The position numbers and the translations under genes are program-made. The notes under the pieces were generated by a model. The model worked only from the letters and a program-made list of their open reading frames with translations. It had not been told where the DNA came from and did not search any database. This document shows, piece by piece, positions 26,460 to 35,898 of a stretch of 64,000 bases of DNA; the stretch's first letter is position 1; the number at the start of each line of letters is the position of its first letter. This DNA is from Brachyspira pilosicoli (GTDB lineage Bacteria > Spirochaetota > Brachyspiria > Brachyspirales > Brachyspiraceae). The stretch is taken from positions 62,001 through 126,000 of the forward strand of contig NZ_JAWLPU010000004.1 in assembly GCF_036997485.1 (NCBI RefSeq). Direction: 5' to 3'.

Positions 26460-27488
26460 ATGTATAAAAAATTTATATTTGATAAAATAATATTAATATT
26501 AGGGTTGTTATTTATATTTTCATGTTCAAATCCAAACAATCCTAATAACGATAATAATGGCGATGGAGGTTTTACAGGCCCAACAGAAGAAGAATTAATA
26601 AAAAAATACGGTATAGATATAGGTCAGGACGATGCGACAATAAGTCAGCAAATAGAGGCGAATTTGAAAGCCTATCATGATGAAATGGGTTCGTATAGAG
26701 TAATATTGACAGGAACTCCTAAAGATTATAGTACTTATGAATCTTTATATACTTTAACTTTAAAAGCAGCATTAAAAGTTAGTTCTTCTATGAATATAGA
26801 GTTGGATATAAAAAATATTGATTTTCAGGATAATACTATAAAAACAGGTATGTTTAAAGGATATAGTGTTGATGGTACTGAAAATATAGTTATAAGTTTT
26901 ATATTTCCAGAAAATAAGATAACAACTATAGGAGTAAGGGCGTTTGATAGTTTATACAATACAAAAGAAATAACAATACCTGATTCTGTAACAACTATAG
27001 AGTCAGAAGCTTTTTATTCTTCTATCAGCATAGAAAAATTAACTTTAGGTAAAAATCTTAAAACTATAGGTGATCAGGCTTTTGTGTATGCTAATGGATT
27101 GAAAGAAGTAATAATACCAGACTCTGTGAAAACTATAGGAATTGGAGCATTCAGCGGACCAAAAATAGAAACATTAAAATTATCTTCTTCATTAGAATCA
27201 ATAGGAGATTACGCTTTTGATTCTACTAGTATTACAGAACTTACAATACCTGCTTCTGTAAAATCAATAGGAATGCAGGCATTTGCATTTTCTCAGCAAC
27301 TAACAACAGTTACTTATTTAGGAACAACTCCTAATGATATAACATCAGCAGGAATGGCTATATTTTACAAATGTGATATGCTTAGAACTTTAATAGTGCC
27401 TAATGCTCCTGAAACAACTACTGAAGCCCTTAAAAGTAAATGGCAAAACTTTTTGGGCGGCAACTTTACAGATGTAAGAAAAGAATAA
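26460..27488 (+). CDS. LRR (BspA-type) lipoprotein, array copy 1
   Basis: 342 aa. Signal peptide with lipobox ending 'LFIFSC' and an Asn/Pro-rich tether ('SNPNNPNNDNN'). An unrecognised N-terminal domain (about 45-140; 'KYGIDIGQDDATISQQIEANL') precedes BspA-type leucine-rich repeats (about 150-290; 'AFDSLYNTKEITIPDSVTTI'). A shared cap follows ('NFLGGNFTDVRK'). An upstream TTG frame exists, but GAGAGG at 26448-26453 and the 'MYKK' start of the four paralogues place the start at 26460. Surface exposure and ligand or host binding are inferred from the BspA type. Confidence 0.85.
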   Translation: MYKKFIFDKIILILGLLFIFSCSNPNNPNNDNNGDGGFTGPTEEELIKKYGIDIGQDDATISQQIEANLKAYHDEMGSYRVILTGTPKDYSTYESLYTLTLKAALKVSSSMNIELDIKNIDFQDNTIKTGMFKGYSVDGTENIVISFIFPENKITTIGVRAFDSLYNTKEITIPDSVTTIESEAFYSSISIEKLTLGKNLKTIGDQAFVYANGLKEVIIPDSVKTIGIGAFSGPKIETLKLSSSLESIGDYAFDSTSITELTIPASVKSIGMQAFAFSQQLTTVTYLGTTPNDITSAGMAIFYKCDMLRTLIVPNAPETTTEALKSKWQNFLGGNFTDVRKE

Positions 27489-27507
27489 TAATTTTTTTGG
27501 ATAGCTT

Positions 27508-28383
27508 ATGTATAAAAAAATTTTATTAATGATATTGTGTTTTTTAGCGGCAATGTCTTGTTCAAATCCAAATAGTCCAAATACAAATCAAATAGATGAT
27601 ACAAATAAAGTTGAAACTGTTACGCCTCCTGGTGAATTAGAAAAGTATGGAGTAGATATTTCTCAAGATGATGATGTTATAGTTAGTCAATTAGAATCAA
27701 ATTTAAAATTGTATTTTGATGAAAAGGGAAGTTATAAGGTAATATTAAAAGGTTCTCCGAAAGATTATGATTTTTATTTTACAAAAGCAAAATCGCTTGC
27801 ATATTTAATTTTTAATGCTGCTAATACAGTTGGTGCTAATTCTGTAGATGTAGATATTAGTAATATTGATTTTAAAAATAATGCTGTAAGCAGTTTTATG
27901 TTTTTAGGAGGAGAGCTTGTAAAAATACCACTTAATTTTATATTTCCTGTATACAAAATAAAAACTATAGATTCTTATGCATTTTATTTATTATATGCTA
28001 TAAAAGAAATAACTATACCCAATTCTGTAAAAACAATAGGTGCTTATGCTTTTCAAAGTTGTTTAAATTTAGAAAAAATGACATTAGGAAGCAATTTAGA
28101 GACTATAGAAGATGGGGCATTTATGTATTGTCAATCATTAAAAGAGTTAACTATACCGGCATCAGTAAAGTCTATTGGTAATAATGTATTTAATGGTGCA
28201 TTATCTTTAACTACTCTTACATATTTAGGTAAAACCCCAAATGATATAACAACTAAAGGAAGCGGTATATTTGATAATTGTGCTAATCTTAAAACTTTAA
28301 TAGTACCTAATGCTGAGAATATAAATGATCCTGCTTGGAAAACTTTTTTAGGCGGTAATTTTACTACAGTTAAACAGAAGTAA
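27508..28383 (+). CDS. LRR (BspA-type) lipoprotein, array copy 2
   Basis: 291 aa, the shortest of the five. Lipobox 'LAAMSC', tether 'SNPNSPNTN'. The N-terminal domain ('KYGVDISQDDDVIVSQLESNLKLYF') is closest to copy 4. About three to four LRR units, including 'IPNSVKTIGAYAFQSCLNLEK' and 'IPASVKSIGNNVFNGALSL', then the cap 'FLGGNFTTVKQK', shared with copy 4. It lies 19 nt after copy 1, so the array is one operon. Confidence 0.85.
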   Translation: MYKKILLMILCFLAAMSCSNPNSPNTNQIDDTNKVETVTPPGELEKYGVDISQDDDVIVSQLESNLKLYFDEKGSYKVILKGSPKDYDFYFTKAKSLAYLIFNAANTVGANSVDVDISNIDFKNNAVSSFMFLGGELVKIPLNFIFPVYKIKTIDSYAFYLLYAIKEITIPNSVKTIGAYAFQSCLNLEKMTLGSNLETIEDGAFMYCQSLKELTIPASVKSIGNNVFNGALSLTTLTYLGKTPNDITTKGSGIFDNCANLKTLIVPNAENINDPAWKTFLGGNFTTVKQK

Positions 28384-28400
28384 TTTATTTTGGAGAGTTT

Positions 28401-29375
28401 ATGTATAAAAAAATTGTATTATTATTATGTTTTTTATTTGCAGTGTCATGTTCTAGCCCAAGCAGTCCGAATAGCGGAAGTGATGGAGATATAGTAAATG
28501 GAGGAGGCTCTGGAAATGGTGGAGGTTCTGGAGGTGATTCTGGAAATACAGGTGGTGGAGGAGATATACCTTGGACTGAAATAGCTCCGCCTTTGCCTGT
28601 TTTAGATGATGAAGCAATAAAGTATGGTATAGATATTTCTCAAGAGGATACTGAAATATCTAAACAAATAGAAGAGAAATTGAAGGCATATTATACTGAT
28701 AAGCAATCATATAAAGTAATATTTACAGGAACACCAAAAGCTGAATATATGCAGAAAAATTCTCTTGCTAAGTTAGTAATAGAAGTTGCAGAAAGATTAT
28801 ATAAATATAAAAGTATAAATATAGAAATAGATGTTAGCAATATTTATTTTAATGAGAGGAAGATAAAGTCTTCAATGTTTAAAGGATATCCGAGTTCTGG
28901 TGATTATACTATAACTTTTAAATTTCCAGAAAATATTATAAGAGTTATAGAAGGGAATGCTTTTTCTCTTTATAGTGAATTTTTAAAAGAAATAACAATA
29001 CCAGATTCTGTTATTAATATTAATCCTTATGCTTTTCAGGCAGATTATAAGCTTGAAAAAGTAACATTTGGTGTTAATAGTAAACTTGAATATATAGGAG
29101 ATTTAGCTTTTACATATTCAGTATTAAAAGAAATAACTATACCTGCTTCAGTTAAATCAATAGGTAGCAGAGCATTTGGAAGTTCATCATCTTTAACTAC
29201 GGTTATCTATTTAGGAACAAGCCCTAATACTATACAACATAGCGGAAATATATTTGAAAATACAGTTAAAACTTTAATAGTTCCTAATGCACCTGAACAG
29301 ACTGACGAAGAGCTTAAAAGTAAATGGCAAAATTTTTTAGGATGTAATTTTACCACTATAAAAAAAACAAAATAA
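28401..29375 (+). CDS. LRR (BspA-type) lipoprotein, array copy 3
   Basis: 324 aa. Lipobox 'LFAVSC', then a distinctive Gly/Ser-rich tether of about 35 residues ('GGGSGNGGGSGGDSG') absent from the others. The N-terminal domain ('KYGIDISQEDTEISKQIEEKL') is nearest copy 5, while the C-terminal part ('KSKWQNFLGCNFT', 'NAPEQT') is nearest copy 1. This mosaic pattern suggests recombination within the array. GGAGAG precedes the ATG. Confidence 0.85.
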   Translation: MYKKIVLLLCFLFAVSCSSPSSPNSGSDGDIVNGGGSGNGGGSGGDSGNTGGGGDIPWTEIAPPLPVLDDEAIKYGIDISQEDTEISKQIEEKLKAYYTDKQSYKVIFTGTPKAEYMQKNSLAKLVIEVAERLYKYKSINIEIDVSNIYFNERKIKSSMFKGYPSSGDYTITFKFPENIIRVIEGNAFSLYSEFLKEITIPDSVININPYAFQADYKLEKVTFGVNSKLEYIGDLAFTYSVLKEITIPASVKSIGSRAFGSSSSLTTVIYLGTSPNTIQHSGNIFENTVKTLIVPNAPEQTDEELKSKWQNFLGCNFTTIKKTK

Positions 29376-29388
29376 TTAAGAGGAAATT

Positions 29389-30318
29389 ATGTATAAAAAA
29401 ATTATATTAATAATGATATTTTTAGCAATAATTTCTTGTTCTAACCCTACAACCCCTGAAAAACAAGAAGATAATAATCAAAATATTATCCCTCCTGCTA
29501 CAGAAGAAGAGCTAAGAAAATATGGTGTGGATATCTCTAAAGATGATGCGATTATAACTGAACAAATAGAAACAAATTTAAAATTATATTTTCAAGAAAA
29601 AGGCTTATATAAAGTGATATTGAAAGGAACACCAAAAAGCTCGTATTCTCATCAAAATTCTCTTTCATTTTTAATTTATACAGTGTCCAAAAAACTTTTA
29701 GTTAATAATATAATCATAGATATAAGCGGTATTAATTTCCAAAATAATGCTGTAAAAAGTTATATGTTTTCTGAAGGTATTAGTTCTCAAGAAGATGTGA
29801 TATTTACTTTTGTATTTCCATATAATAAAATTACTGCTATAGAATCTTATGCTTTTCATATGCTGTCTTCTTTGAAAGAGATATCAATACCAAATTCTAT
29901 AACAGCTATAGGAGAGGCTGCTTTTTTTGAATGTTATAAATTAGAAAAATTAATATTAGGAAATTCTCTCAAAACTATAGGCGATAGTGCATTTTTCACG
30001 GTTTCATCATTAACAGAACTAATAATACCAAACTCTGTAACTGCTATAGAAGCAGGTGCTTTTGCATATTCTGGATTAGTAAGTTTAACTCTTCCATCTT
30101 CTTTAGTTACTATAGGAGATATTGCATTTTCAGCATCCTCATCTTTAACCACACTTACTTATTTGGGAACAAGTCCTAATGATATAACACATAATGGAAA
30201 TGTTTTTGATGGATGTACAAAGCTTGCAACTTTAATATTGCCAAATGTTGAAAATCCAAATTACGATGAATGGAAAAACTTTTTAGGCGGTAATTTTACT
30301 ACAGTTAAACAAAAGTAA
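29389..30318 (+). CDS. LRR (BspA-type) lipoprotein, array copy 4
   Basis: 309 aa. Lipobox 'LAIISC', short tether 'SNPTTPEKQ'. N-terminal domain 'KYGVDISKDDAIITEQIETNLKLYF', then LRR units such as 'IPNSITAIGEAAFFECYKLEK' and 'IPNSVTAIEAGAFAYSGL', cap 'FLGGNFTTVKQK'. AGAGGAAA serves as ribosome-binding site, 13 nt after copy 3. Confidence 0.85.
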   Translation: MYKKIILIMIFLAIISCSNPTTPEKQEDNNQNIIPPATEEELRKYGVDISKDDAIITEQIETNLKLYFQEKGLYKVILKGTPKSSYSHQNSLSFLIYTVSKKLLVNNIIIDISGINFQNNAVKSYMFSEGISSQEDVIFTFVFPYNKITAIESYAFHMLSSLKEISIPNSITAIGEAAFFECYKLEKLILGNSLKTIGDSAFFTVSSLTELIIPNSVTAIEAGAFAYSGLVSLTLPSSLVTIGDIAFSASSSLTTLTYLGTSPNDITHNGNVFDGCTKLATLILPNVENPNYDEWKNFLGGNFTTVKQK

Positions 30319-30336
30319 TTTTATTATGGGGGTATT

Positions 30337-31287
30337 ATGTATAAAAAAATTGCATTAATAACAACATTATGTTTTTTAGTTGTAATTTCTTGTTCTAGTC
30401 CAAGCAGTCCAACTAACGAAAATAACGAAGACTCAGGACAAACCGGAGGTTCTACAGTAACGCCCCCTGTTTTAGATGAAGAAGCACAAAAGTATGGTAT
30501 AGATATTTCTCAAGATGATGCTGAAATATCTAAACAAATAGAAGCGAAATTACAAGAGTATTATGTTGAAAAATCTTTATATAAAGTAATATTTAAAGGT
30601 GTTCCTAAAAATTATATGCTAAAAGCAAACTCTTCTCTTGCTGCTTTAACTATAAAAGCAGCAGAAAAAATTAATGCTGATAATATAATAATAGACACTA
30701 AAAATATTAATTTTCAAAATTCTACTATAACCGAGGGAATGTTTTCAAGCGGAGGAATAAGCAAAAAAAGATTAAGCTTTGTATTTCCAGATGATAAAAT
30801 AACAACTATAGAACAATATTCTTTTTTAAATTTAGATAATATAGAGGTATTAACAATACCGAATTCTGTTGTATTAATAGGAGAGAGGGCTTTTCAAGCT
30901 ATTTATTCATTAAAAACTCTTGTATTAGGTAGCAAGTTAGAAGTTATAGGAGATTATGCTTTTTTGTATTTACAGTCATTGAGAGAAGTAGTAATACCAG
31001 ATTCTGTAATATCAATAGGCAAAAGTGCATTTGCTAATTCTCGCTTAGAAAAAGTAACTATTTCAGCATCTGTAAAAGAAATAAAAGACTCAGCTTTTAA
31101 TACTTCCCGTAATTTAAAAACTATTATTTATTTAGGAGTTTCTCCTGATTCTATAAACTGCCATAAAGATGCATTTTTATATTGCGATAAACTTACAACC
31201 TTGATAATTCCTAATGCTGTAAATCCTACTGATGAAGCTTGGAAAACTTTTTTAGGCTGCAACTTTACTGACATAAGAAAAAATTAA
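30337..31287 (+). CDS. LRR (BspA-type) lipoprotein, array copy 5
   Basis: 316 aa. Lipobox 'LVVISC', tether 'SSPSSPTNENN'. N-terminal domain 'KYGIDISQDDAEISKQIEAKL', LRRs including 'IPNSVVLIGERAFQAIYSLKT' and 'IPDSVISIGKSAFANSRLEK', cap 'FLGCNFTDIRKN'. GGGGG lies before the ATG. A long hairpin 11 nt past the stop probably ends the array transcript. Confidence 0.85.
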   Translation: MYKKIALITTLCFLVVISCSSPSSPTNENNEDSGQTGGSTVTPPVLDEEAQKYGIDISQDDAEISKQIEAKLQEYYVEKSLYKVIFKGVPKNYMLKANSSLAALTIKAAEKINADNIIIDTKNINFQNSTITEGMFSSGGISKKRLSFVFPDDKITTIEQYSFLNLDNIEVLTIPNSVVLIGERAFQAIYSLKTLVLGSKLEVIGDYAFLYLQSLREVVIPDSVISIGKSAFANSRLEKVTISASVKEIKDSAFNTSRNLKTIIYLGVSPDSINCHKDAFLYCDKLTTLIIPNAVNPTDEAWKTFLGCNFTDIRKN

Positions 31288-31297
31288 AAATAATTCT

Positions 31298-31345
31298 AAA
31301 ATTTATGTTATTTTATAATTTAAATAGCATAAGTTTTATTATTTA
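31298..31345 (+). terminator. Terminator of the lipoprotein array
   Basis: AAAATTTATGTTATTT (31298-31313) pairs over 16 bp, with two G-U pairs, with AAATAGCATAAGTTTT (31322-31337); the 3' side continues TTTTATTATTT. It pairs better on the plus strand than on the minus strand. Confidence 0.6.
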
Positions 31346-31356
31346 TAATTTAATAG

Positions 31357-31974
31357 TTAAAAAATATTGTCTTTTATGTTTGGAAGCAGATTATAGATTG
31401 AAGTGCCTATTGTCTTTTCAAAATACTCTTTTATTTCAAAAACTTTTTTCCATCTCAATGCACTTTGAGGAAATGTTCCATATCTTAATGCAGCATCAAC
31501 AAATCTTTTTTCTAATAAACAAAATCCGCTCGGCAAAGCAAGGCAGTCGCATAGTTGGATAAGTAAATCATAATCATCATATACTGCATTTGCAACAAAA
31601 TCTTTTATAAATTTATAATCATCTTTAGACATATCAAATACTCCTATTGCAGTGTTTACGTCTTGTATCATAAAAGCATGAGTTATGCATATCTGAGCCA
31701 TTTTCTCCCAGCCATAATTGATGCAGTATTTATAACCATCTATTAAATGCCTCTCTGCACTTATTCCTGTATATCTTCCAATATCATGCAAAAGGCCAAA
31801 TATATATGAATTGTCTTCGTCTAATTTTTTATCTGTTGATTTTTTATTATATTCGTAAGCTATTATTCTTGCAGCTTTGGCAACATATTTTGAATGAATG
31901 GCCCAAGGAGTAGGGTTTGATTTGTATGCTTTTTCTAATTCGTATTCTGCTCTTTCTAAATTTAGTGTTTCCAT
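31357..31974 (-). CDS. HD-domain phosphohydrolase
   Basis: 205 aa. The metal-binding HD doublet is in 'FGLLHDIGRYTG', preceded by a His in 'WAIHSKYVAKAARIIA', the standard HDIG-less HD layout. A later Asp in 'IQLCDCLALP' completes the usual ligand set. Such enzymes hydrolyse nucleotides or phosphate esters; the substrate cannot be told. Similar small HD proteins occur beside tRNA or nucleotide genes elsewhere, but here it stands alone, convergent with the lipoprotein array and divergent from the GH13 gene. Confidence 0.8.
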   Translation of the reverse strand: METLNLERAEYELEKAYKSNPTPWAIHSKYVAKAARIIAYEYNKKSTDKKLDEDNSYIFGLLHDIGRYTGISAERHLIDGYKYCINYGWEKMAQICITHAFMIQDVNTAIGVFDMSKDDYKFIKDFVANAVYDDYDLLIQLCDCLALPSGFCLLEKRFVDAALRYGTFPQSALRWKKVFEIKEYFEKTIGTSIYNLLPNIKDNIF

Positions 31975-32054
31975 AATTTTATATTATAATATAACTTTTT
32001 TATAAAAAATAGTATATCGCATATATATTTTTATTAAATAATAATTATTATTAG

Positions 32055-32082
32055 TTGTATTTTTATATTAATTTTATATAAT
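32055..32082 (+). promoter_or_regulatory. Promoter of the GH13 gene; predicted leaderless
   Basis: TTGTAT (32055-32060), 16-nt spacer, perfect TATAAT (32077-32082). The ATG begins at 32089, only 6 nt after the -10, which is where transcription itself would be expected to start. No Shine-Dalgarno sequence exists upstream. Confidence 0.6.
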
Positions 32083-32088
32083 ATATAC

Positions 32089-33456
32089 ATGAAGACTTCT
32101 ATTTACAATCTATTTCCTCCTCTTTTGGGACACATCTCGAATTGGTATAGTCATATTGATAGAATTAAAAATATGGGTTTTGAGTGGATTTATATAAACC
32201 CTATTACTTATCCTGGTTTTAGCGGAAGTTTGTACGCTGCGAAAGATTATTACAAATATAATGAGAATTTTTTTTCGAGTGCTGAGGCTAATATTGCTGA
32301 AAAAGAATTAAAAGATTTTTTGAATTATTGTAAAAAAAATAATATAAAGGTGATGATAGATTTAGTTATTAATCATTCTTCAAAGGACAGTGTTTTAGTT
32401 GATGAGCATTTTGATTGGTATTTATTAGATGATGAAGGTAAATTAAAATCTCCGGGTGCTTGGGACAATGGTGTGTGGATTGAATGGGGAGATTTAGCGA
32501 GTTTCAATAATGAGAAATCTGAAAAAGAAGAAAATCCTATTTGGGAGTATTGGAAAGATTTAATACTTCATAATTTGAGTTTAGGTTTTGATGGTTTTAG
32601 ATGTGATGCTGCCTACAAAGTTAATAAAGACTTATGGATATACCTTATTGACATTGCTAAAACTAATAAAAAAGATACAGTATTTTTTGCTGAGAGTTTG
32701 GGCTGTTCTATGGAAGATACATTATCTTTAATTGAAGCTGGTTTTGATTATGTGGCAAGCAGTGCAAAGTGGTGGGATTATGAGTCTGAGTGGTTTATAG
32801 AGCAGTATGATTTGGCAAGAGAAAAATCTAAACAAATAGCTTTCCCTAGTAATCATGATACTTTAAGACTTATTAATGAATATAATGGTAATATATGGGA
32901 AGTTATGCAGAGATTTTTATTTACTGCTATGGTTTGCGATATGTGGATGATAACATTGGGTGATGAATATGGTTTTTATAATAGATGTGATGTTGTTAAA
33001 GGAAATGAGTTTGAAAATATTAGCTATGATTTAAGTGAGTTTATAAAAGATATTAGTAATTATATAAAAAATAATGATATACTTTCTAATTGCGGTAAAA
33101 TAGTGTCTATTGATTTGCAGGAGAAGAAGCTAATTGAGGAGCTAAAAAAGAAATTAGAAAATTCATCAAATGAGAATAATGAAAATAATAATGAGAATAT
33201 AGAAGAGAAAGAAAAGAAAAAAAATCCTTTAAAGCGTTTTTATAAATATAGTTTAGATGAAAAAGATGTTGTTTTAATAGTAATTAACACAAGTGCAGAT
33301 AAAGAAACTTTAGAAATAGATAAATATAATATAATAGAAGATATATCATTTAATAATAGAGTAAATGATTTTAAAAACGGGATAGTGGAGTTTTTACCGT
33401 ATCAATTAAAAATATTTAAAGTGGTAAAGACTATTAGTTATAATTTAGAAGGTTAA
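32089..33456 (+). CDS. Alpha-amylase family (GH13) glycosidase
   Basis: 455 aa, cytoplasmic (no signal peptide). All four GH13 regions are visible: 'VMIDLVINHSSKDS' (I), 'FDGFRCDAAYKV' with the nucleophile Asp (II), 'FFAESLG' with the acid/base Glu (III), and 'PSNHDTLRL' (IV). A charged Asn/Glu-rich insert (about 350-385) interrupts the C-terminal beta domain. It probably acts on short alpha-glucans; transfer rather than hydrolysis is possible. It lies 7 nt before the histidine kinase gene, forming an operon. The start appears leaderless. Confidence 0.88.
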   Translation: MKTSIYNLFPPLLGHISNWYSHIDRIKNMGFEWIYINPITYPGFSGSLYAAKDYYKYNENFFSSAEANIAEKELKDFLNYCKKNNIKVMIDLVINHSSKDSVLVDEHFDWYLLDDEGKLKSPGAWDNGVWIEWGDLASFNNEKSEKEENPIWEYWKDLILHNLSLGFDGFRCDAAYKVNKDLWIYLIDIAKTNKKDTVFFAESLGCSMEDTLSLIEAGFDYVASSAKWWDYESEWFIEQYDLAREKSKQIAFPSNHDTLRLINEYNGNIWEVMQRFLFTAMVCDMWMITLGDEYGFYNRCDVVKGNEFENISYDLSEFIKDISNYIKNNDILSNCGKIVSIDLQEKKLIEELKKKLENSSNENNENNNENIEEKEKKKNPLKRFYKYSLDEKDVVLIVINTSADKETLEIDKYNIIEDISFNNRVNDFKNGIVEFLPYQLKIFKVVKTISYNLEG

Positions 33457-33463
33457 TTTTTTT

Positions 33464-35863
33464 ATGTCAGAAAATAAATCTATAGAAACTTTTTTTAGAG
33501 ACTTATCTATGGGGCTTCTTTATATGGAAAATACTTATGAGATAGATAGGGTTGTAGATTTATTTTTAGAGCAGATTTGTAATTTTTATGGATTTGATTG
33601 CGGAGAGGTGTATTTCCCAAAAGGAGATTATTTAATACTGAGGGGAGTATACGGCATTGATAGGTATTATGTTTGTAAGGTTGATTTCCCTATAGTAAAA
33701 AATAGAATAGAAGAAGTTTTATATAAGCAAAAGAGATATGTTGGAAATAATGAAAATATAAGTGATTATGATGTTTTTAATAATTATTCTTCGCTTATGG
33801 TTTTGCCTATTTATTTACATAATAATCCTATAGGTTTGGTAGCTTTTAGAAATAAAGAGGATAAGAGAGAATATTATAAAAATATATTAGAAGATTTGCT
33901 TAATATAATAGGTCATTTTGGGGTATATGCTAATAATGTTTTACAGAATGTTACATATAAAGAGAAAGATAAACAATTAAAATTGCTTAGAGAGCTTTAT
34001 ATAAAATTAAGTGATATAAATAAATTTGATTCCAACTTAAAAGGCATTTCAGAGGATATAGCGAATATATTTAGTTCTCGAAAAGCATTTATGATGTTTA
34101 GTCATGATAATAATACTAGGTTTGAGACTATATCGAGCTATGGTTTTGATGCGGACTTTGATTGCACTATTTTTGAGAAGGAAAATCATATATCTAATTG
34201 TATAAAAGACGGCAAAAGTTTTATCAATAATATAGCAAAAACTGAGTGTGCTGAAAGGTTTGCTGGCATTATTAATAGGTCTGTGTTATTCAATAAGGTT
34301 ATGATTAGAGAGGGAGTTGATGTTTATATTGTTGTGATAGATAGAATTCCTGATGCTGTTAATCCATTAGGTGATTTTGACAATGAAGATGCTGGGTTAT
34401 TAAAGCCTCTTTTATTAAACATTTCAAGTAGGGTATCAGAATATTTTAACATAGTAGAGTTAAGCAAAGCCAATGAAAAAAATATGCGCCACATGTCACG
34501 TTTAAATACGTTATATGATATGAGCAATATTTTGGTAGAGCGCTCAAAGACTGAAGATATATTGTTTTTGCTATTAACTATTACAACAATAGGAGATGTC
34601 TTTGCTTTTAATAGAGCATTTGCTTTTCTTTATGATGAGGGCTTTAATGTATTTAGAGGGCGTATGTGTATAGCTCCTAAAGATGGAGAAGAGGCTGCTT
34701 ATATATGGAATGATATGAAAAATATTGATAAGTATGCTTTAAGAGAAAAGATAATGCTTTCTTTTAATATGAATAGCATTAAGGCTTCTTGGGATTTGAA
34801 TCAGCAATTTATTAATACAGTTATACCTAACAATGAGAATTGCGAGTTGTTTTTTGAGGTTTTTAATACTCATGATACTATTAATATTACTAATATAGAT
34901 GAAGATTACAGAGTTGAGCAATTAAGGCAATATACAGATTTATTTGGTAATTATCCTTTTGCTATTATACCAATAATGAATGCGAGTAAATGTATAGGTA
35001 TGATATTAGTTGATAATCCTTTCAATAATAAGGCTATACCTAATGACGATTTAGATTATTTGAAGATGTTTGGAAGGCAGGCGGCAGTTGCTTTGGGGTA
35101 TTCATATCTTTATAATGAACTTGAAAAGAATAATAATGCTTTAAAAACAGCACAGAAGACTTTACTTGATATGAAGAGTTTGGCTATTATAGGAGAGATG
35201 AGCTCTTCTATGGCGCATAATTTGAGGAATTTTATTGTCCCTATTGCAGGGTTTGCTAATAGGCTTGTGAGGGTGAGCAGTGATGAGAATGTTAAGAAAT
35301 ATGCTCAGATTATAGCTGATGAGGTTGAGAATTTAGAGAATTATATTAGAAAGAATTTATCATTTGCTAAGAGTATTAATTTAGAAGCAGAAAAAATAAA
35401 AATAGAAGATATTATTAAATATATTACTATTATATCTAAAGAGTATATAAAAAAGAGCAATAAAGATATTAAATTCTATGCTTTTAATTTTAGTAAAAAA
35501 GATACTGTATATTGGGATTATGATAGAATGAATGAGGTTATATTTAATTTAGTTGTTAATGCAATAGATGCCATATCAAATGAACAATATGCTATAATAA
35601 GTGTTTTATTTAGTGATAATTTATATAATGATTCAATGATAGATATAATAGTAGAAAACACTAATTCTTATATTACAGATGAAGTTATGGAAAATATTTT
35701 TAAGCCGTTTTTTACTACAAAGAGCCATGGTGTTGGTATTGGTTTAGCTATATCAAAGAGAATAGTAGAGGCACATGGCGGAAGTATGAATATAAAAAGC
35801 ATTAATATTCCATTTGAGACTACTTCTTTTATTATCACAGTTCCTGAGATTTTAAATAATTAA
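33464..35863 (+). CDS. Multi-GAF sensor histidine kinase
   Basis: 799 aa, soluble. Two or three GAF-type sensor regions occupy about 10-560. The dimerisation/phospho-acceptor helix has His in 'SSSMAHNLRNFIVPIAGF' (about residue 585), in the variant HNLRN form common in GAF kinases. The ATPase domain has the N-box 'NEVIFNLVVNAIDAI' and G-box 'HGVGIGLAISKRIVEAHGG'. No response regulator is next to it, so its partner is elsewhere. Translated from the same transcript as the GH13 gene (7-nt gap), with a 35-nt gap to the next gene. Confidence 0.88.
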   Translation: MSENKSIETFFRDLSMGLLYMENTYEIDRVVDLFLEQICNFYGFDCGEVYFPKGDYLILRGVYGIDRYYVCKVDFPIVKNRIEEVLYKQKRYVGNNENISDYDVFNNYSSLMVLPIYLHNNPIGLVAFRNKEDKREYYKNILEDLLNIIGHFGVYANNVLQNVTYKEKDKQLKLLRELYIKLSDINKFDSNLKGISEDIANIFSSRKAFMMFSHDNNTRFETISSYGFDADFDCTIFEKENHISNCIKDGKSFINNIAKTECAERFAGIINRSVLFNKVMIREGVDVYIVVIDRIPDAVNPLGDFDNEDAGLLKPLLLNISSRVSEYFNIVELSKANEKNMRHMSRLNTLYDMSNILVERSKTEDILFLLLTITTIGDVFAFNRAFAFLYDEGFNVFRGRMCIAPKDGEEAAYIWNDMKNIDKYALREKIMLSFNMNSIKASWDLNQQFINTVIPNNENCELFFEVFNTHDTINITNIDEDYRVEQLRQYTDLFGNYPFAIIPIMNASKCIGMILVDNPFNNKAIPNDDLDYLKMFGRQAAVALGYSYLYNELEKNNNALKTAQKTLLDMKSLAIIGEMSSSMAHNLRNFIVPIAGFANRLVRVSSDENVKKYAQIIADEVENLENYIRKNLSFAKSINLEAEKIKIEDIIKYITIISKEYIKKSNKDIKFYAFNFSKKDTVYWDYDRMNEVIFNLVVNAIDAISNEQYAIISVLFSDNLYNDSMIDIIVENTNSYITDEVMENIFKPFFTTKSHGVGIGLAISKRIVEAHGGSMNIKSINIPFETTSFIITVPEILNN

Positions 35864-35898
35864 TAAACATATTCCGATAATATTATTGGAGTAATTTT

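Noticed and set aside
26460-31287. CRISPR-like or satellite repeat suspected from the regular repetition
   Set aside because: The repetition is at protein level (LRR units and paralogous genes), with no short identical DNA repeats and spacers.
31305-31562. 85-codon plus-strand frame after the lipoprotein array
   Set aside because: Begins inside the array terminator and runs antisense through the HD-domain gene.
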